Assembly: GCA_964560145.1 (NCBI GenBank)
Contig: CAZLKS010000001.1
Span: 1-57,560 of the forward strand
Reading direction: 5' to 3'
Length of the DNA: 57,560 nucleotides
DNA from: JAHFLF01 sp964560145
Lineage (GTDB): Bacteria; Patescibacteriota; Minisyncoccia; UBA6257; 1-14-0-10-44-23
The translations under genes were made by a program, and so were the position numbers. The notes under the pieces were generated by a model that was not told the DNA's origin, did no database searches, and was given only the letters and a program-made list of their open reading frames with translations. This document shows, one piece after another, positions 22,156 through 30,931 of this stretch (positions within the stretch are counted from its first letter, which is position 1; each line of letters opens with the position of its first letter).

Positions 22156-24204
22156 TTAAATGTCCAGGTTTTTCACGTACACCGCGTGTGACTGAATGAA
22201 CTTCGCACGAGGCGGGACTTCGCTGCCCATCAAAATGTCGAAGAGGTGGTCAGCTTCTTTAGCATCAGCCACCACGATTTGTTTGAGCTTACGATTCATC
22301 GGGTTCATGGTCGTCTCACCAAGCTGGTCGGCGTTCATTTCACCCAAACCTTTAAAGCGTTGAATCTTGATGCCTTTCAAATCGCCCTCCGAGGCAATCG
22401 CGGACTCAGTCCCTCCCGTTTCCAAAGCGGCTTCTTCGTCTTCGCTATTTGCCATTTGCTCTTTGCCCTTTGCCTTCTCGCCTTTCTGAGAGGTTTTGAG
22501 TGTCTGGAGTTCTTTAATCAACTTTTCTTTTTCCTGTTCGCGGTAGGCATAGCGAACCTCTTTGCCCTTGCTAATCATATAGAGTGGCGGCATGGCGGCG
22601 TAGATGTGCCCCTGCTCAATAAGTTGCGGGAAGTAGCGATAAAACAAGGTTAAAAAGAGCGTTCGAATGTGGCTGCCGTCGACGTCAGCGTCTGCCATGA
22701 TGATGATTTTGTGATAGCGGAGCTTGGTCAAATCAAATGATTCGGCGATAGCAGTGCCGAGCGCGATAACCATCGACTTGATTTCTTTGTTGAGCAGCAT
22801 TTTATCGATGCGGCTTTTTTCCACGTTCAAAATTTTACCTTTGACCGGCAGGATGGCCTGCGTCCGGCGATCACGACCCTGCTTACTCGAGCCTCCTGCG
22901 GAATCTCCCTCAACCAAGAAAAGTTCACATTCGATTGGGTCGCGGCTCGAGCAGTCAGCCAGCTTACCTGGCAAGGTTAAACCATCGAGCACGCCTTTGC
23001 GCAAAACAGTTTCACGAGCAGCTTTGGCTGCCTTGCGCGCTTTCGCCGCGAGCATACACTTCTCAACAATCTTACCGGCGTCGCGATTGTTGCGCTCCAT
23101 GAAGTTCTTGAGCGCTTCGCTTACCACGGCTTCAGTCGCCGTACGCGCTTCGGTGGAACCTAAGCGTGCCTTCGTCTGACCCTCGAATTGCGGCTCACGC
23201 AATTTAACCGAGACAACAGCAACGAGTCCCTCGCGCACGTCTTCACCAGTTAGATTTTCATCCTTTTCTTTAACGTAGTTGTTAGTACGCGCCCAATCAT
23301 TCAAAACGCGCGTTAACGCCGTACGAAAACCGGTAAGATGCATACCGCCATCAGGCGTATAGATGTTGTTCGCGAAGGAGAGCTCCTGTGTCTCTATATC
23401 ACCGTTATATATGAAGGCAGCTTCAACTAAAACATTTTCGTGCTGCTTCTCTACATAGAACGCCTCCTCCTGAAGCAACTCTTCGGCATCATTCAGGTAT
23501 TTGATATAAGAAAGCACGCCGCCCTCAAAGTGAAATCCATGATAGAAAGCGGGCTGCTCACGATAATCAATTAACTCGATGCGAACGCCCTTGGTGAGAA
23601 AAGACTGTCGACGTAATCGCTCCATTATCGTCTTTCTATCAAACTTAATCACCGGAAAAATCTCCGCATCTGCGGTAAACGTAATTCGCGTACCAGTCTT
23701 ATTGCTCTTACCGATTTGTTTCACCTTCCCCTGCGGTTTTCCGCGCTCGTATGTTTGCTCAAAAATACCACCGTCGCGTTGAACCGTAGCGACCAGCTTC
23801 GAAGAAAGTGCGTTCACCACAGAAGCTCCGACACCGTGCAAACCTCCAGAAACTTTGTATCCTTCACCACCGAACTTACCCCCGGCATGCAGAACAGTCA
23901 AAACCGTTTCGAGTGTCGACTTCTTGGTCTGCTTGTGAATTTCAACTGGAATACCAGCACCGTCATCCGTTATCGAAATAGTATCATCAGACAGTATTTC
24001 AACAACGATATTCTTAGCACGGCCAGCCATAACCTCGTCGATACCGTTGTCCACGATTTCCCAGACTAGGTGGTGCACGCCAGCCGTGTCAGTCGTGCCG
24101 ATGTACATACCGGGACGCTTACGCACCGGCTCGAGCCCCTCAAGCACCATAATATCCTTCGCGCCATAACCGGAACTCGCCTTCTTCTCTTCTTTTTCAG
24201 CCAT
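22156..24204 (-). CDS. gyrB: DNA gyrase subunit B
   Basis: A 682-residue type IIA topoisomerase ATPase subunit. It shows the GHKL ATP site (EIVDNGIDEVMAGRA, DDGAGIPVEIH, GGLHGVGASVVNALS), the transducer (QEGLVAVVSVKL-like region) and the Toprim domain (LVEGDSAGGSSKQGRDRRTQ, DADVDGSHIRTL). With GyrA (not in the window) it introduces negative supercoils. Residues about 595-640 contain a Lys/Glu-rich insertion (KGEKAKGKEQMANSE...) encoded by a dispersed repeat before the conserved IQRFKGLGEMN. Its 3' end is duplicated downstream. Confidence 0.96.
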   Translation of the reverse strand: MAEKEEKKASSGYGAKDIMVLEGLEPVRKRPGMYIGTTDTAGVHHLVWEIVDNGIDEVMAGRAKNIVVEILSDDTISITDDGAGIPVEIHKQTKKSTLETVLTVLHAGGKFGGEGYKVSGGLHGVGASVVNALSSKLVATVQRDGGIFEQTYERGKPQGKVKQIGKSNKTGTRITFTADAEIFPVIKFDRKTIMERLRRQSFLTKGVRIELIDYREQPAFYHGFHFEGGVLSYIKYLNDAEELLQEEAFYVEKQHENVLVEAAFIYNGDIETQELSFANNIYTPDGGMHLTGFRTALTRVLNDWARTNNYVKEKDENLTGEDVREGLVAVVSVKLREPQFEGQTKARLGSTEARTATEAVVSEALKNFMERNNRDAGKIVEKCMLAAKARKAAKAARETVLRKGVLDGLTLPGKLADCSSRDPIECELFLVEGDSAGGSSKQGRDRRTQAILPVKGKILNVEKSRIDKMLLNKEIKSMVIALGTAIAESFDLTKLRYHKIIIMADADVDGSHIRTLFLTLFYRYFPQLIEQGHIYAAMPPLYMISKGKEVRYAYREQEKEKLIKELQTLKTSQKGEKAKGKEQMANSEDEEAALETGGTESAIASEGDLKGIKIQRFKGLGEMNADQLGETTMNPMNRKLKQIVVADAKEADHLFDILMGSEVPPRAKFIQSHAVYVKNLDI
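22442..22477. repeat. in-gene repeat (gyrB copy)
   Basis: CTATTTGCCATTTGCTCTTT and following CTTTGCC match one arm of the palindrome in gatB. It encodes an in-frame insertion upstream of the conserved C-terminal motif. Confidence 0.6.
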
Positions 24205-24293
24205 AAACTATGTGAATATTTAGTAACGAAATTAATATGGCGTCAAACGCCCGATAAGGTCTATTCTAGCAAAAAAAAGAGCTTGAAACAAGT

Positions 24294-24348
24294 CAAAAAT
24301 GAAACGCGGCGGTCGTCGAACTCCTCGTAGGAATTCAACGCCGCCGCC
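24294..24348 (-). terminator. terminator after the first TPM-domain gene
   Basis: GCGGCGG pairs with CCGCCGC around an inner GAATTCC/GGAGTTC-like stem; on the minus strand the stem is followed by TTTCATTTTTG. Confidence 0.65.
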
Positions 24349-24416
24349 TTCCGTCGCTGCGCAGTCTGCCTTGTCAGGCTCTGCACGTCTTATTGTTTTT
24401 CTCCTTGCTGGTTTCG

Positions 24417-25142
24417 TCACCAGCCTCCAGAGGCACCTCCGCCGCCGAAGCGGCCGCCTCCGAAGCCTCCGCTGGACCTACCGCCAGAGGACCACCCGCC
24501 GCCATACCCGCCACCTCCGCCACCGTTTGAAATCACGATGACCTTGAGGATGACGAGCAAGATGAAGAGCAAGATGATCGCCCAGGTCGGCAGTCCGCCA
24601 GAGCCCGGAGGTTGAGCGAATGGAGTCGATTGCTGGCCAAGCTGCACCAGCACGGCGTCAACGCCCGCAAGCACCGCCGAGGTAAACTGCGCCTCGCCTG
24701 GATGCTTGGCCGCCTTGATCTTCGGCAACATGATGTCGTCGATGACCTTGCGGCACCAGATGTCGGTGAGCTTCTCCTCGAGGCCGTAGCCGACCTCGAT
24801 TCGCAGCTTCCGTTCGCTTGGGGCCAAGAGGATGATGACTCCTGTGTCCTTCTTCCTCCCGCCGACGCCCCACTTCTCGGCGAGCTTGATCGAGTACTGC
24901 TCGATCGGCATGTCGTAAAGCGACGGCGTCGTCACGACCGCCAACTCCACACCCGACGTCTTCTTGAAGTTCACGAGGTACGGCTCGAGGTTCTTCTCAG
25001 CCCCGTCCTCGATCACATTCGCGAAGTCGTTCACGTGCTTCCCGTTCGAAGCCGGGAACTGTGCCGGCCCGCTCGGACCACAGGCCGTGAGGCCGATGGT
25101 CATGAGCAGGGTGATCAGGATGGCGACGAGGTTCTTCTTCAT
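24417..25142 (-). CDS. TPM-domain lipoprotein (YgcG-like)
   Basis: A 241-residue exported protein. A lipoprotein signal peptide ends in LTAC (Cys about residue 21). The TPM domain spans about 35-175 (HVNDFANVIEDGAEKNLEPY, TGVIILLAPSERKLRIEVGYGLE), one membrane helix follows (TWAIILLFILLVILKVIVI), and a Gly/Ser-rich tail rich in GGGG ends the chain. TPM domains are associated with photosystem repair and phosphatase activity, but the bacterial role is uncertain. It is GC-rich and co-oriented with a second TPM gene 9 nt upstream. Confidence 0.85.
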   Translation of the reverse strand: MKKNLVAILITLLMTIGLTACGPSGPAQFPASNGKHVNDFANVIEDGAEKNLEPYLVNFKKTSGVELAVVTTPSLYDMPIEQYSIKLAEKWGVGGRKKDTGVIILLAPSERKLRIEVGYGLEEKLTDIWCRKVIDDIMLPKIKAAKHPGEAQFTSAVLAGVDAVLVQLGQQSTPFAQPPGSGGLPTWAIILLFILLVILKVIVISNGGGGGGYGGGWSSGGRSSGGFGGGRFGGGGASGGW

Positions 25143-25151
25143 GGTCGCCTC

Positions 25152-25728
25152 CTAGCTGACCACCGGAGCATCCGGCAGTTCGTTGGTGTCATCGGCCCGC
25201 CGCGGGAACTTGGTTGCGAGCAAGAGCCCAGCGCCCTCAATCACGCGACCAACCCCCTCGACGAACTCTCCCCTTGCGAACGCACGTTCGATCTCGCGAG
25301 CGAAGCCGTCGATCATGTCAGCGCCGAGCGCCTCCAAGACCTTCTTCTCCGCCCAGACGGCGAACCCACGTTCCTGGAGGACGATGAGGATGACGATCCC
25401 CGTCGCCTCGCGCGTGCGATCAGCACCGGCGAGCACGAAGTCTGCCCGCGCCTGGCGCATGAACCGCTCGTGGCGGTCGCTGCACCAGTAGAGCCCCGAA
25501 TCGCAGTAGTCGCGAATCCGGACGACGATCTCTGCCGAGGTGGTCGCCTCGGCGTTCGCAACCGCCGCCGCGATGGCCTTCAGGCCCGAAGCACGGCGAA
25601 GCGGATGGAAGGGGTTTCGGANNNNNNNNNNNNNNNNNNNNNNNNNNNNNNNNNNNNNNNNNNNNNNNNNNNNNNNNNNNNNNNNNNNNNNNNNNNNNNN
25701 NNNNNNNNNNNNNNNNNNNNNCCTTCAT
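25152..25728 (-). CDS. TPM-domain protein, interrupted by an assembly gap
   Basis: The readable part is continuous from 25621 to 25152. It contains KAIAAAVANAEATTSAEIVV, a TPM-type segment, then GIVILIVLQERGFAVWAEKK and a helical tail. This is a second, shorter TPM protein without an evident signal peptide in the visible part. A 100-N run (25622-25721) hides the beginning; the ATG at 25728 (MK before the gap) is probably the start but the true gap length is unknown, so frame across it cannot be checked. It probably forms an operon with the TPM lipoprotein. Confidence 0.65.
25622..25721. other. assembly gap (100 N)
   Basis: A run of 100 N of unknown true length inside the second TPM-domain gene. 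The flanks share no repeat, unlike the gatB gap. Confidence 0.95.
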
Positions 25729-25811
25729 CGAACACCTTCCTTGGTTCCCTCAGGAACCCTCATCGCACCTGATGCGCCGGCGACACATGTCGCTAACGCT
25801 CAGTGGGAAAT

Positions 25812-25840
25812 ATTTTACACCTAAAACACTAAAAAGTCAA
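25812..25840 (-). promoter_or_regulatory. promoter, TTGACT-17-TAAAAT
   Basis: On the minus strand a -35/-10 pair with 17-bp spacing precedes the TPM gene by about 85 nt. The leader contains several short inverted repeats (ATGCGCCGGCGCAT, GGTTCCTGAGGGAACC) and an AAGGAAGG ribosome site. Confidence 0.6.
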
Positions 25841-25842
25841 TA

Positions 25843-26655
25843 CTAACGCCTTGGCGAAGCACTGCCTTGGACAGAAAATGACGCGTCTTTCATAAATGCA
25901 GTTCGAGCATAGCTCCCTCCCCTAGGAATCTCTGCCCAGCTAGATTCATCCACTTTCACAGCGCTCGCATTATATAAAATGATTGTATTATTCTTTGCCG
26001 CAAGCGTATTTGATTTTGCCCAAATCAAGTCGGGCGCTCCCCCTCCGAATGAGCTACCATCATGAACCAGTAAAAAATACTGTCCCGGTGAAATATTTTT
26101 ATTCTGAAAGCGCGCCCTTGCAACCAGATTGTCCTCTTTGCCCGAAGCAGTCTTCTTATTGATGTACCAGCCAGTCAAATCGATTGATTGCTGCCCCGGA
26201 TTATACAACTCGATAAACTCATCTTCGCCGCTTGCTTCGCTGCCGGTAAATACCTCGCTTATGAGCACCATCGAACTACTCGTTGGTGTGACGATTTGCG
26301 GAGGCGCCGAAACGATGATTGGCTCCGGATTTAGTATGAGTGGAGGCGCGGAACTCGGCGACGGCGCTACGAGCGGTGGAGTCGATGAGACAATTTCAGC
26401 TATCGGAATAACTGGCGCCGGCTGCGGTATCGGCTTCTCTTTCTTAATCTTTGGTGCCGCCCGAGGAGTTGCCGCATTTGAATATTGAACAAACGTACTC
26501 GCTGTAGTGGAGGATGCCTGATGTATCTCGGCAAGCAGAGAAAAGTTCGATTGTGGCGATACACTTTGAACAAAGCTCTGAACTCCTATCCAACCAGCGA
26601 ATAAAACGATACTTCCGAAAATTACTCTACCGACAATGCTTTGAGGAAGACTCAT
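25843..26655 (-). CDS. lamin-tail-domain (LTD) surface protein
   Basis: A 270-residue protein. One N-terminal membrane helix (VGRVIFGSIVLFAGWIGVQSF) is followed by a Pro/Ser/Thr-rich linker of about 75 residues, then a lamin-tail domain (MVLISEVFTGSEASGEDEFI, ELYNPGQQSIDLTGWYI, ISPGQYFLLVHDG, NTIILYNASAVKVDESSW). LTD domains in bacteria are extracellular and often linked to surface or nuclease proteins. It overlaps the upstream 55-residue membrane gene by ATGA, so the two are coupled. Confidence 0.8.
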   Translation of the reverse strand: MSLPQSIVGRVIFGSIVLFAGWIGVQSFVQSVSPQSNFSLLAEIHQASSTTASTFVQYSNAATPRAAPKIKKEKPIPQPAPVIPIAEIVSSTPPLVAPSPSSAPPLILNPEPIIVSAPPQIVTPTSSSMVLISEVFTGSEASGEDEFIELYNPGQQSIDLTGWYINKKTASGKEDNLVARARFQNKNISPGQYFLLVHDGSSFGGGAPDLIWAKSNTLAAKNNTIILYNASAVKVDESSWAEIPRGGSYARTAFMKDASFSVQGSASPRR

Positions 26656-26819
26656 AGCTGACTATGCTTCTCAATAATGATTGGTGCATGCGTCCCCTGT
26701 GAACCAACCAGATATCCAGCAGAAAAACTGATAGTGCTCATTAAAAAGAACAACGTGAAGATAATAATATCTCTACGATGCTCTTCAATTAAAAAGGTAA
26801 GTCGAACAAGGTCAATCAT
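26652..26819 (-). CDS. small membrane protein coupled to the LTD gene
   Basis: A 55-residue protein with a short charged N-terminus (MIDLVRLTFLIEEHRRD), one membrane helix (IIIFTLFFLMSTISFSAGYL) and a polar tail. Its TGA stop overlaps the LTD gene start (ATGA). Function unknown; it may help anchor or assemble its partner. Confidence 0.55.
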   Translation of the reverse strand: MIDLVRLTFLIEEHRRDIIIFTLFFLMSTISFSAGYLVGSQGTHAPIIIEKHSQL

Positions 26820-27279
26820 TCCTAGACTCTGACCCGACCCTCATTGTTCGTCAAAAAAGTTATCCCCACGTGAAAGCTTACCCATAGCGAGCACTTGAGC
26901 CCAATGTGTTCGGGATGACAAACAGAAGGAGGAATAACAGAGGGTAACCTCCCCAATAAAAAAGAACCCGTTGCCAAAGGCACTCCACCCGTCCCCTGAA
27001 TGACCGAACGAGGGATGTTGAAAATGAAGACTGCGAAGGCTGACAGGGGTAGCTACCCTGCAGGCGGCAATAAAGGGTACCCTTGCCGATCGCAGGGTAG
27101 CTACCCCTGTCACACAAAGCGAACCATTTTCGCCATCCCGAGAGAGGTGCTAGACAGATGCTCCAATATACCGTACAATCATTAAATTCGAATTTGAGCA
27201 ATAACCCAGACGTGGTGCTACTCACATCTGCCTGGATGAACCGCTCGACTTCGACAGATTAGCAATATTTTAGACAACT
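26820..27279. other. non-coding interval with a large palindrome
   Basis: No convincing gene. It holds the perfect inverted repeat at 27041-27112 and the upstream region of rpmA. The segment 26880-27000 shows no further pattern I can name. Confidence 0.5.
27041..27112. repeat. perfect 21-bp inverted repeat (cruciform)
   Basis: 27041-27061 and 27092-27112 are exact reverse complements (TGACAGGGGTAGCTACCCTG and C). Each arm contains its own GGGTAGCTACCC palindrome, and the loop contains AAGGGTACCCTT flanked by GGCA/TGCC. Confidence 0.85.
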
Positions 27280-27564
27280 ATGGCACATACAAAATCCTTA
27301 GGTTCAACAAAACTCGGACGCGACTCAGAAAGTAAACGCCTCGGCATCAAAATCAACCACGGACAGAAAGCTGCTCCTGGTCAGATTATCGTTCGTCAGC
27401 GCGGCAACAACGTCCTAACCGGAAAGAATGTTACCCGCGGTGGTGACGACACGCTCTACGCAGCTAAGTCTGGCATCGTCCAGTTCAAGCAGACAAAAAA
27501 GACGAACTTTGATGGCACTCGTCGTTACGCGAAAATCGTCCACGTTATCGCAGAGACGAAGTAG
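27280..27564 (+). CDS. rpmA: 50S ribosomal protein L27
   Basis: A 94-residue protein beginning MAHTKSLGSTKLGRDSESKR, with the L27 core RLGIKINHGQKAAPGQIIVR, GNNVLTGKNVTRGGDDTLYA. L27 lies near the peptidyl-transferase centre. The rplU (L21) partner, normally adjacent, is not present here. A perfect hairpin terminator follows. Confidence 0.96.
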   Translation: MAHTKSLGSTKLGRDSESKRLGIKINHGQKAAPGQIIVRQRGNNVLTGKNVTRGGDDTLYAAKSGIVQFKQTKKTNFDGTRRYAKIVHVIAETK

Positions 27565-27579
27565 CTTCAATCGAATACT

Positions 27580-27615
27580 CAAATCAAAATCCGCCGAAAG
27601 GCGGATTTTGATTTG
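27580..27615 (+). terminator. hairpin terminator after rpmA
   Basis: A 16-bp perfect stem, CAAATCAAAATCCGCC / GGCGGATTTTGATTTG, with a GAAA loop. The symmetrical A/T flanks allow termination in both directions. Confidence 0.85.
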
Positions 27616-27641
27616 ACACGGATTTTTGAAAGTGAAATAGT
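27613..27641 (+). promoter_or_regulatory. promoter, TTGACA-17-AATAGT
   Basis: A consensus -35 overlapping the end of the rpmA terminator, with a 17-bp spacer and a weaker -10. It serves the GC-rich gene at 27670. Confidence 0.55.
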
Positions 27642-27669
27642 GACGAGAGTCTAGAAGGAGGATACCACC

Positions 27670-28179
27670 GTGAAGATCAATAGGCGGTCCTGGCACTACT
27701 GGATCTACGAGCTCACCTTCGAGCAATCGCCGGCAGAGATACTCGGAGACGACTCACCGAAGAAGCCGCCGAGCAAGGTCTCTATCTGCAGCTACACCTG
27801 GCGAGTCGCCATCATGGGCCCCATCGCACTGCTCATCCTGCTGCTGAAGATGATGTTGGTCATCGCCGCGATACTACTCCTGCTCATCATCGTGGCTGGG
27901 TTGCTCGTGGGGATCGGATACGGCATCTACGAGACGGGAAACGGCGGACTATCCCTCACCAGGGAGGCGGCCGCCGGAGATGCTTCGTCACTGCTCGTAC
28001 TCACGAGCTTGGTAGTACTGCTCGGCGTGCTCATGTTCTCCCGACGGTACTTCAGACGAACAGCGGCCCGCAAGGAGGGTTGCGACCTTCCGCTCGACAC
28101 GCTCGAGCTGGGGTGGGCCACCCTGCAGTCGCAGTGGCGAAGAGTCTGCCCCGTCCTCGAGATCGAGGACCCCGAGTAA
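27670..28179 (+). CDS. GC-rich membrane protein, unknown
   Basis: A 169-residue protein with two or three membrane helices (about 48-82 as one or two, and 105-125), a Trp/Tyr-rich N-terminus and a polar C-terminus. No family recognised. It starts with GTG behind a clear AAGGAGG site. It is markedly more GC-rich than rpmA and rplI on either side, and has its own promoter and terminator, like the other GC-rich single-gene transcripts in the window. Confidence 0.65.
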   Translation: MKINRRSWHYWIYELTFEQSPAEILGDDSPKKPPSKVSICSYTWRVAIMGPIALLILLLKMMLVIAAILLLLIIVAGLLVGIGYGIYETGNGGLSLTREAAAGDASSLLVLTSLVVLLGVLMFSRRYFRRTAARKEGCDLPLDTLELGWATLQSQWRRVCPVLEIEDPE

Positions 28180-28184
28180 GCGAC

Positions 28185-28226
28185 ACGGCCGGCATTCCCG
28201 ATGGGGGTGCCGGCCGTACGATTTTT
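28185..28226 (+). terminator. terminator after the GC-rich membrane gene
   Basis: ACGGCCGGCA / TGCCGGCCGT, a 10-bp stem with a 13-nt loop, followed by ACGATTTTTAT. Confidence 0.8.
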
Positions 28227-28650
28227 ATTCCGCCTTAACAACCACCCTGACCATTCCGCGAACACCCTTACCAAAGTTCATTTCTATTTTGTGCTCACCC
28301 GTCGTCTTGATGGGGTGTTCGAGAACGAGCTCGCCCTCGCTAATCCCTTTAGCACGAATCGCCTCTTCGATAGTCTTCTTGCTCAATGAACCAAAAACCT
28401 CGTGATGCGCACCCGTCTTAATCGAGAATTCAAAAGAGATTCCTGCTAGCTTAGCCACGATTGCACTAAGTCTTGCTCGCTCTGCATCGTCTTTTGCATC
28501 AGCCGCGTTTTTAGCTGCCATCCCTTTTGCATCAGCCGCTACTGCAAGCTTACGAGCAATCAAAAAGTTGCGTCCATACCCCTCGGCGACTTCTTTCAGT
28601 TCGTTTTTTCTCCCTACCCCTTTTACGTCAGACAAAAGAATTACTTTCAT
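28225..28650 (-). CDS. rplI: 50S ribosomal protein L9
   Basis: A 141-residue protein with the L9 N-domain (MKVILLSDVKGVGRKNELKE, VAEGYGRNFLIARKLAV), the long connecting helix (AADAKGMAAKNAADAKDDAE) and a C-domain ending EHKIEMNFGKGVRGMVRVVV. Several Patescibacteria lineages lack L9, so its presence is a useful lineage marker. It is monocistronic and convergent with the GC-rich gene. Confidence 0.93.
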   Translation of the reverse strand: MKVILLSDVKGVGRKNELKEVAEGYGRNFLIARKLAVAADAKGMAAKNAADAKDDAERARLSAIVAKLAGISFEFSIKTGAHHEVFGSLSKKTIEEAIRAKGISEGELVLEHPIKTTGEHKIEMNFGKGVRGMVRVVVKAE

Positions 28651-28712
28651 AAGTGAAGAAGCTTAATGCTTAGAACTTAGCACAGCGGAAAAACAGCGGC
28701 AACCCTCCCCAC

Positions 28713-29975
28713 CTATTTCGCCTTTACCACCGTAGGAGGAAGCGTTGTGCCATTTATTTGGGCACGTAAGACCTCAAGTGCTTTCTCGAGTTGGACATCC
28801 TTCTTGCCTTTTAATTCCTCATCAGTCGGAACAACGATGTAGTCAGGAACGATACCATCCTTGTTTAGAATCTGCCCCTTCGGCATCACCCAGTGGGCAA
28901 TCGTCACCTTCAAGCTACTACCGTCCTTTAAGTCGATAATCTCCTGAACGGTTCCTTTGCCATAACTCGTTTCACCGACAACCTTAGCGTTACGTTGGTC
29001 GCGCAAGGTACCAGCGAGAATTTCAGACGCAGATGCTGAACCACCGTTGATAAGAATGACAACCGGCAAATGCTTTAATGCGCCGTTACCGCTCGCGAGA
29101 AATGGCTGATCGGGACCGTCTTTAAAGTGTTCGCTGACAATAAGCTGTCCACGGTCGAGGAACCATCCCGCCAAATGAGTCGCAACTTCCAAGTAGCCTC
29201 CAGGGTTGTTGCGCATGTCCAAAATCATTCCCTTTGTGCCTTTGGCAAGCATCTTGGTTGCTTCCTGATAGAACCGGAGTGGGGCATTTTGATTAAAGGC
29301 GTACAGTTGAACCTGCGCAATTTTGCCGTTATCGAAGTATTGCGTATCGAGCGTTGGGAGCTTAACCTCTTCGCGAGTTATGACGATATCGCGAGGCTGG
29401 AGCCATTTCTCTTTTCTGAAAACATTCAACGTAACCTTAGTTCCAATCTCGCCACGAATCAAACCAACCGCCTTATTAACATTTAGACCATCGGTCTTAG
29501 TTGTGCCGATTTTCAAGATAAGATCACCGGCAAGCAATCCCGCACGTTCAGCGGCGCTTCCTTTAAGCGGGGCAACAATGCTAATAACGCCATCACGCTC
29601 TCCAACCTCTGCGCCAATACCACCAAAACTTCCCTTAACATCTTCTTGGAACTTCTTTCCTTCGGCAGGCGGAAAAAAGACCGTGTGTGGGTCATCGAAA
29701 GACTGAGCCAGACCGGCCATTGAGCCATACATCAACTCCGTGTCCGTCTTCTTATCAGCGTCAACGTGGTTCTCGCGCAGTCGCTTCCATGCCTCCCAGT
29801 ACACATCGTAATCAGCCGCTATCCGCTCACCAGTACTCGTCAATGTTGTGACGCTACCGGATGCTCCCTTTTTATAGCCAATCGCGTATCCCCCAACGGC
29901 AAGAGCCGCAACAACGATGAGAATACTAACCGCGCGCGCAAGATTTTCTTTCAGATATTTTTCAAGTGAATTCAT
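28713..29975 (-). CDS. ctpA: C-terminal processing peptidase (S41)
   Basis: A 420-residue membrane-anchored serine protease. One N-terminal helix (AVSILIVVAALAVGGYAIGY) is followed by a tail-specific protease N-region, a PDZ domain (FGGIGAEVGERDGVISIVAP, AGLLAGDLILKIG) and the S41 catalytic domain with Ser in GGSASASEILAGTL and Lys in SYGKGTVQ. It cleaves proteins from their C-termini outside the cytoplasm. The start at 29975 gives a short cytoplasmic tail; an upstream in-frame extension to 30065 lacks a signal and overlaps the divergent gene. Confidence 0.93.
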   Translation of the reverse strand: MNSLEKYLKENLARAVSILIVVAALAVGGYAIGYKKGASGSVTTLTSTGERIAADYDVYWEAWKRLRENHVDADKKTDTELMYGSMAGLAQSFDDPHTVFFPPAEGKKFQEDVKGSFGGIGAEVGERDGVISIVAPLKGSAAERAGLLAGDLILKIGTTKTDGLNVNKAVGLIRGEIGTKVTLNVFRKEKWLQPRDIVITREEVKLPTLDTQYFDNGKIAQVQLYAFNQNAPLRFYQEATKMLAKGTKGMILDMRNNPGGYLEVATHLAGWFLDRGQLIVSEHFKDGPDQPFLASGNGALKHLPVVILINGGSASASEILAGTLRDQRNAKVVGETSYGKGTVQEIIDLKDGSSLKVTIAHWVMPKGQILNKDGIVPDYIVVPTDEELKGKKDVQLEKALEVLRAQINGTTLPPTVVKAK

Positions 29976-30057
29976 ACGGATAATAATACCATAGCAGCCA
30001 TTACCCGTAAGCCCGATTGCCAAGGTGGCTTCCGCTCGGTAGTATAAGGATACCCGT

Positions 30058-30366
30058 ATGGACACTATTAGTAAGACTGATTACGTATCCAAGCTCAAAT
30101 CCCGTGGCGAAAAGGCGCGTGTTACTCAGCAGTTTCAACTGATTGGTCTAGAAATTGCAACGGCGCTCAAGGACTTTGCACACAAAGCGATTTACATTAA
30201 ATACGCCAAAGAATTCGGTGCAAGCAAGATGCTCTCCCTCGCCAAAGATGTTGCCGAACGTCGCGACGTAAAGAATCCTGGTGCCTACTTTATGACAATG
30301 GTGAAATCATTGCGTAACCCTAATACTGCTACGAAATACGAAAAGGATACGAAATTACGAACATAA
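30058..30366 (+). CDS. conserved-looking hypothetical protein
   Basis: A 102-residue, basic, mainly helical protein with no family I can name (VTQQFQLIGLEIATALKDFA, YAKEFGASKMLSLAKDVAER). It is divergent from ctpA, with TATAAG about 9 nt from the ATG. The last codons (KYEKDTKLRT) fall in a tract of TACGAAA-type repeats that also occurs near 35200-35290, so the C-terminus may be repeat-derived. Confidence 0.55.
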   Translation: MDTISKTDYVSKLKSRGEKARVTQQFQLIGLEIATALKDFAHKAIYIKYAKEFGASKMLSLAKDVAERRDVKNPGAYFMTMVKSLRNPNTATKYEKDTKLRT

Positions 30367-30422
30367 CACCAAACACGGCCCTTCATACTTTCGTAACACT
30401 TTATTATTTCGTGCGAACTACC

Positions 30423-30926
30423 ATGGAACTACACACTATTCACAAACCGGACCAACTCAAAATTCTTCGCACTAAGTGCAAGCCTTTTGATTTTTCAAAA
30501 ATTGAGAAGAAAGATTTACGTGCCTTGATTAAGGAAATGCGTGTGAAAATGCACGAATGGCATGGCATCGGACTGGCAGCAACGCAAGTTGGGCGCACCG
30601 ACCAATTGTTTGTCGCACAAACACCAAACGGAAAATTCTACGCCTTATTTAATCCTCGTATTACAAAAACTGAAGGCAAACCGATACTCATGGAAGAAGG
30701 TTGTCTCTCAGTGCCAGGTATCTACGGCGAAGTCCCTCGTTACGAAAAGGTTGCCATCGAAGGGCTCGACCAAAACGGAAAGACCATCAAAATAAAAGCT
30801 TGGGGTCTCTTGGCACAAGTTCTTCAACACGAAACTGATCACCTGCATGGCATTTTAGATATCGACAAGATGAAGAAAACCTACACGCTTCCCACCGCAT
30901 CGGAGCCGCCAAAGAAAACGGAATAA
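30423..30926 (+). CDS. def: peptide deformylase
   Basis: A 167-residue enzyme removing the formyl group from nascent proteins. Motif 1 GIGLAATQVG, motif 2 EGCLSVPG (metal-binding Cys) and motif 3 HETDHLHG (HExxH-type, with Thr in place of the usual Phe/Ile) are all present. It is followed by fmt with a 5-nt gap, the normal functional pair. ATG 30423 gives the usual N-terminus; a GTG at 30411 is less likely. Confidence 0.95.
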   Translation: MELHTIHKPDQLKILRTKCKPFDFSKIEKKDLRALIKEMRVKMHEWHGIGLAATQVGRTDQLFVAQTPNGKFYALFNPRITKTEGKPILMEEGCLSVPGIYGEVPRYEKVAIEGLDQNGKTIKIKAWGLLAQVLQHETDHLHGILDIDKMKKTYTLPTASEPPKKTE

Positions 30927-30931
30927 TTCGC

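Noticed and set aside
24612..25772. Long + strand ORF across the TPM genes and the N gap
   Set aside because: It runs through 100 N and opposite two TPM-domain frames that have clear domain structure.
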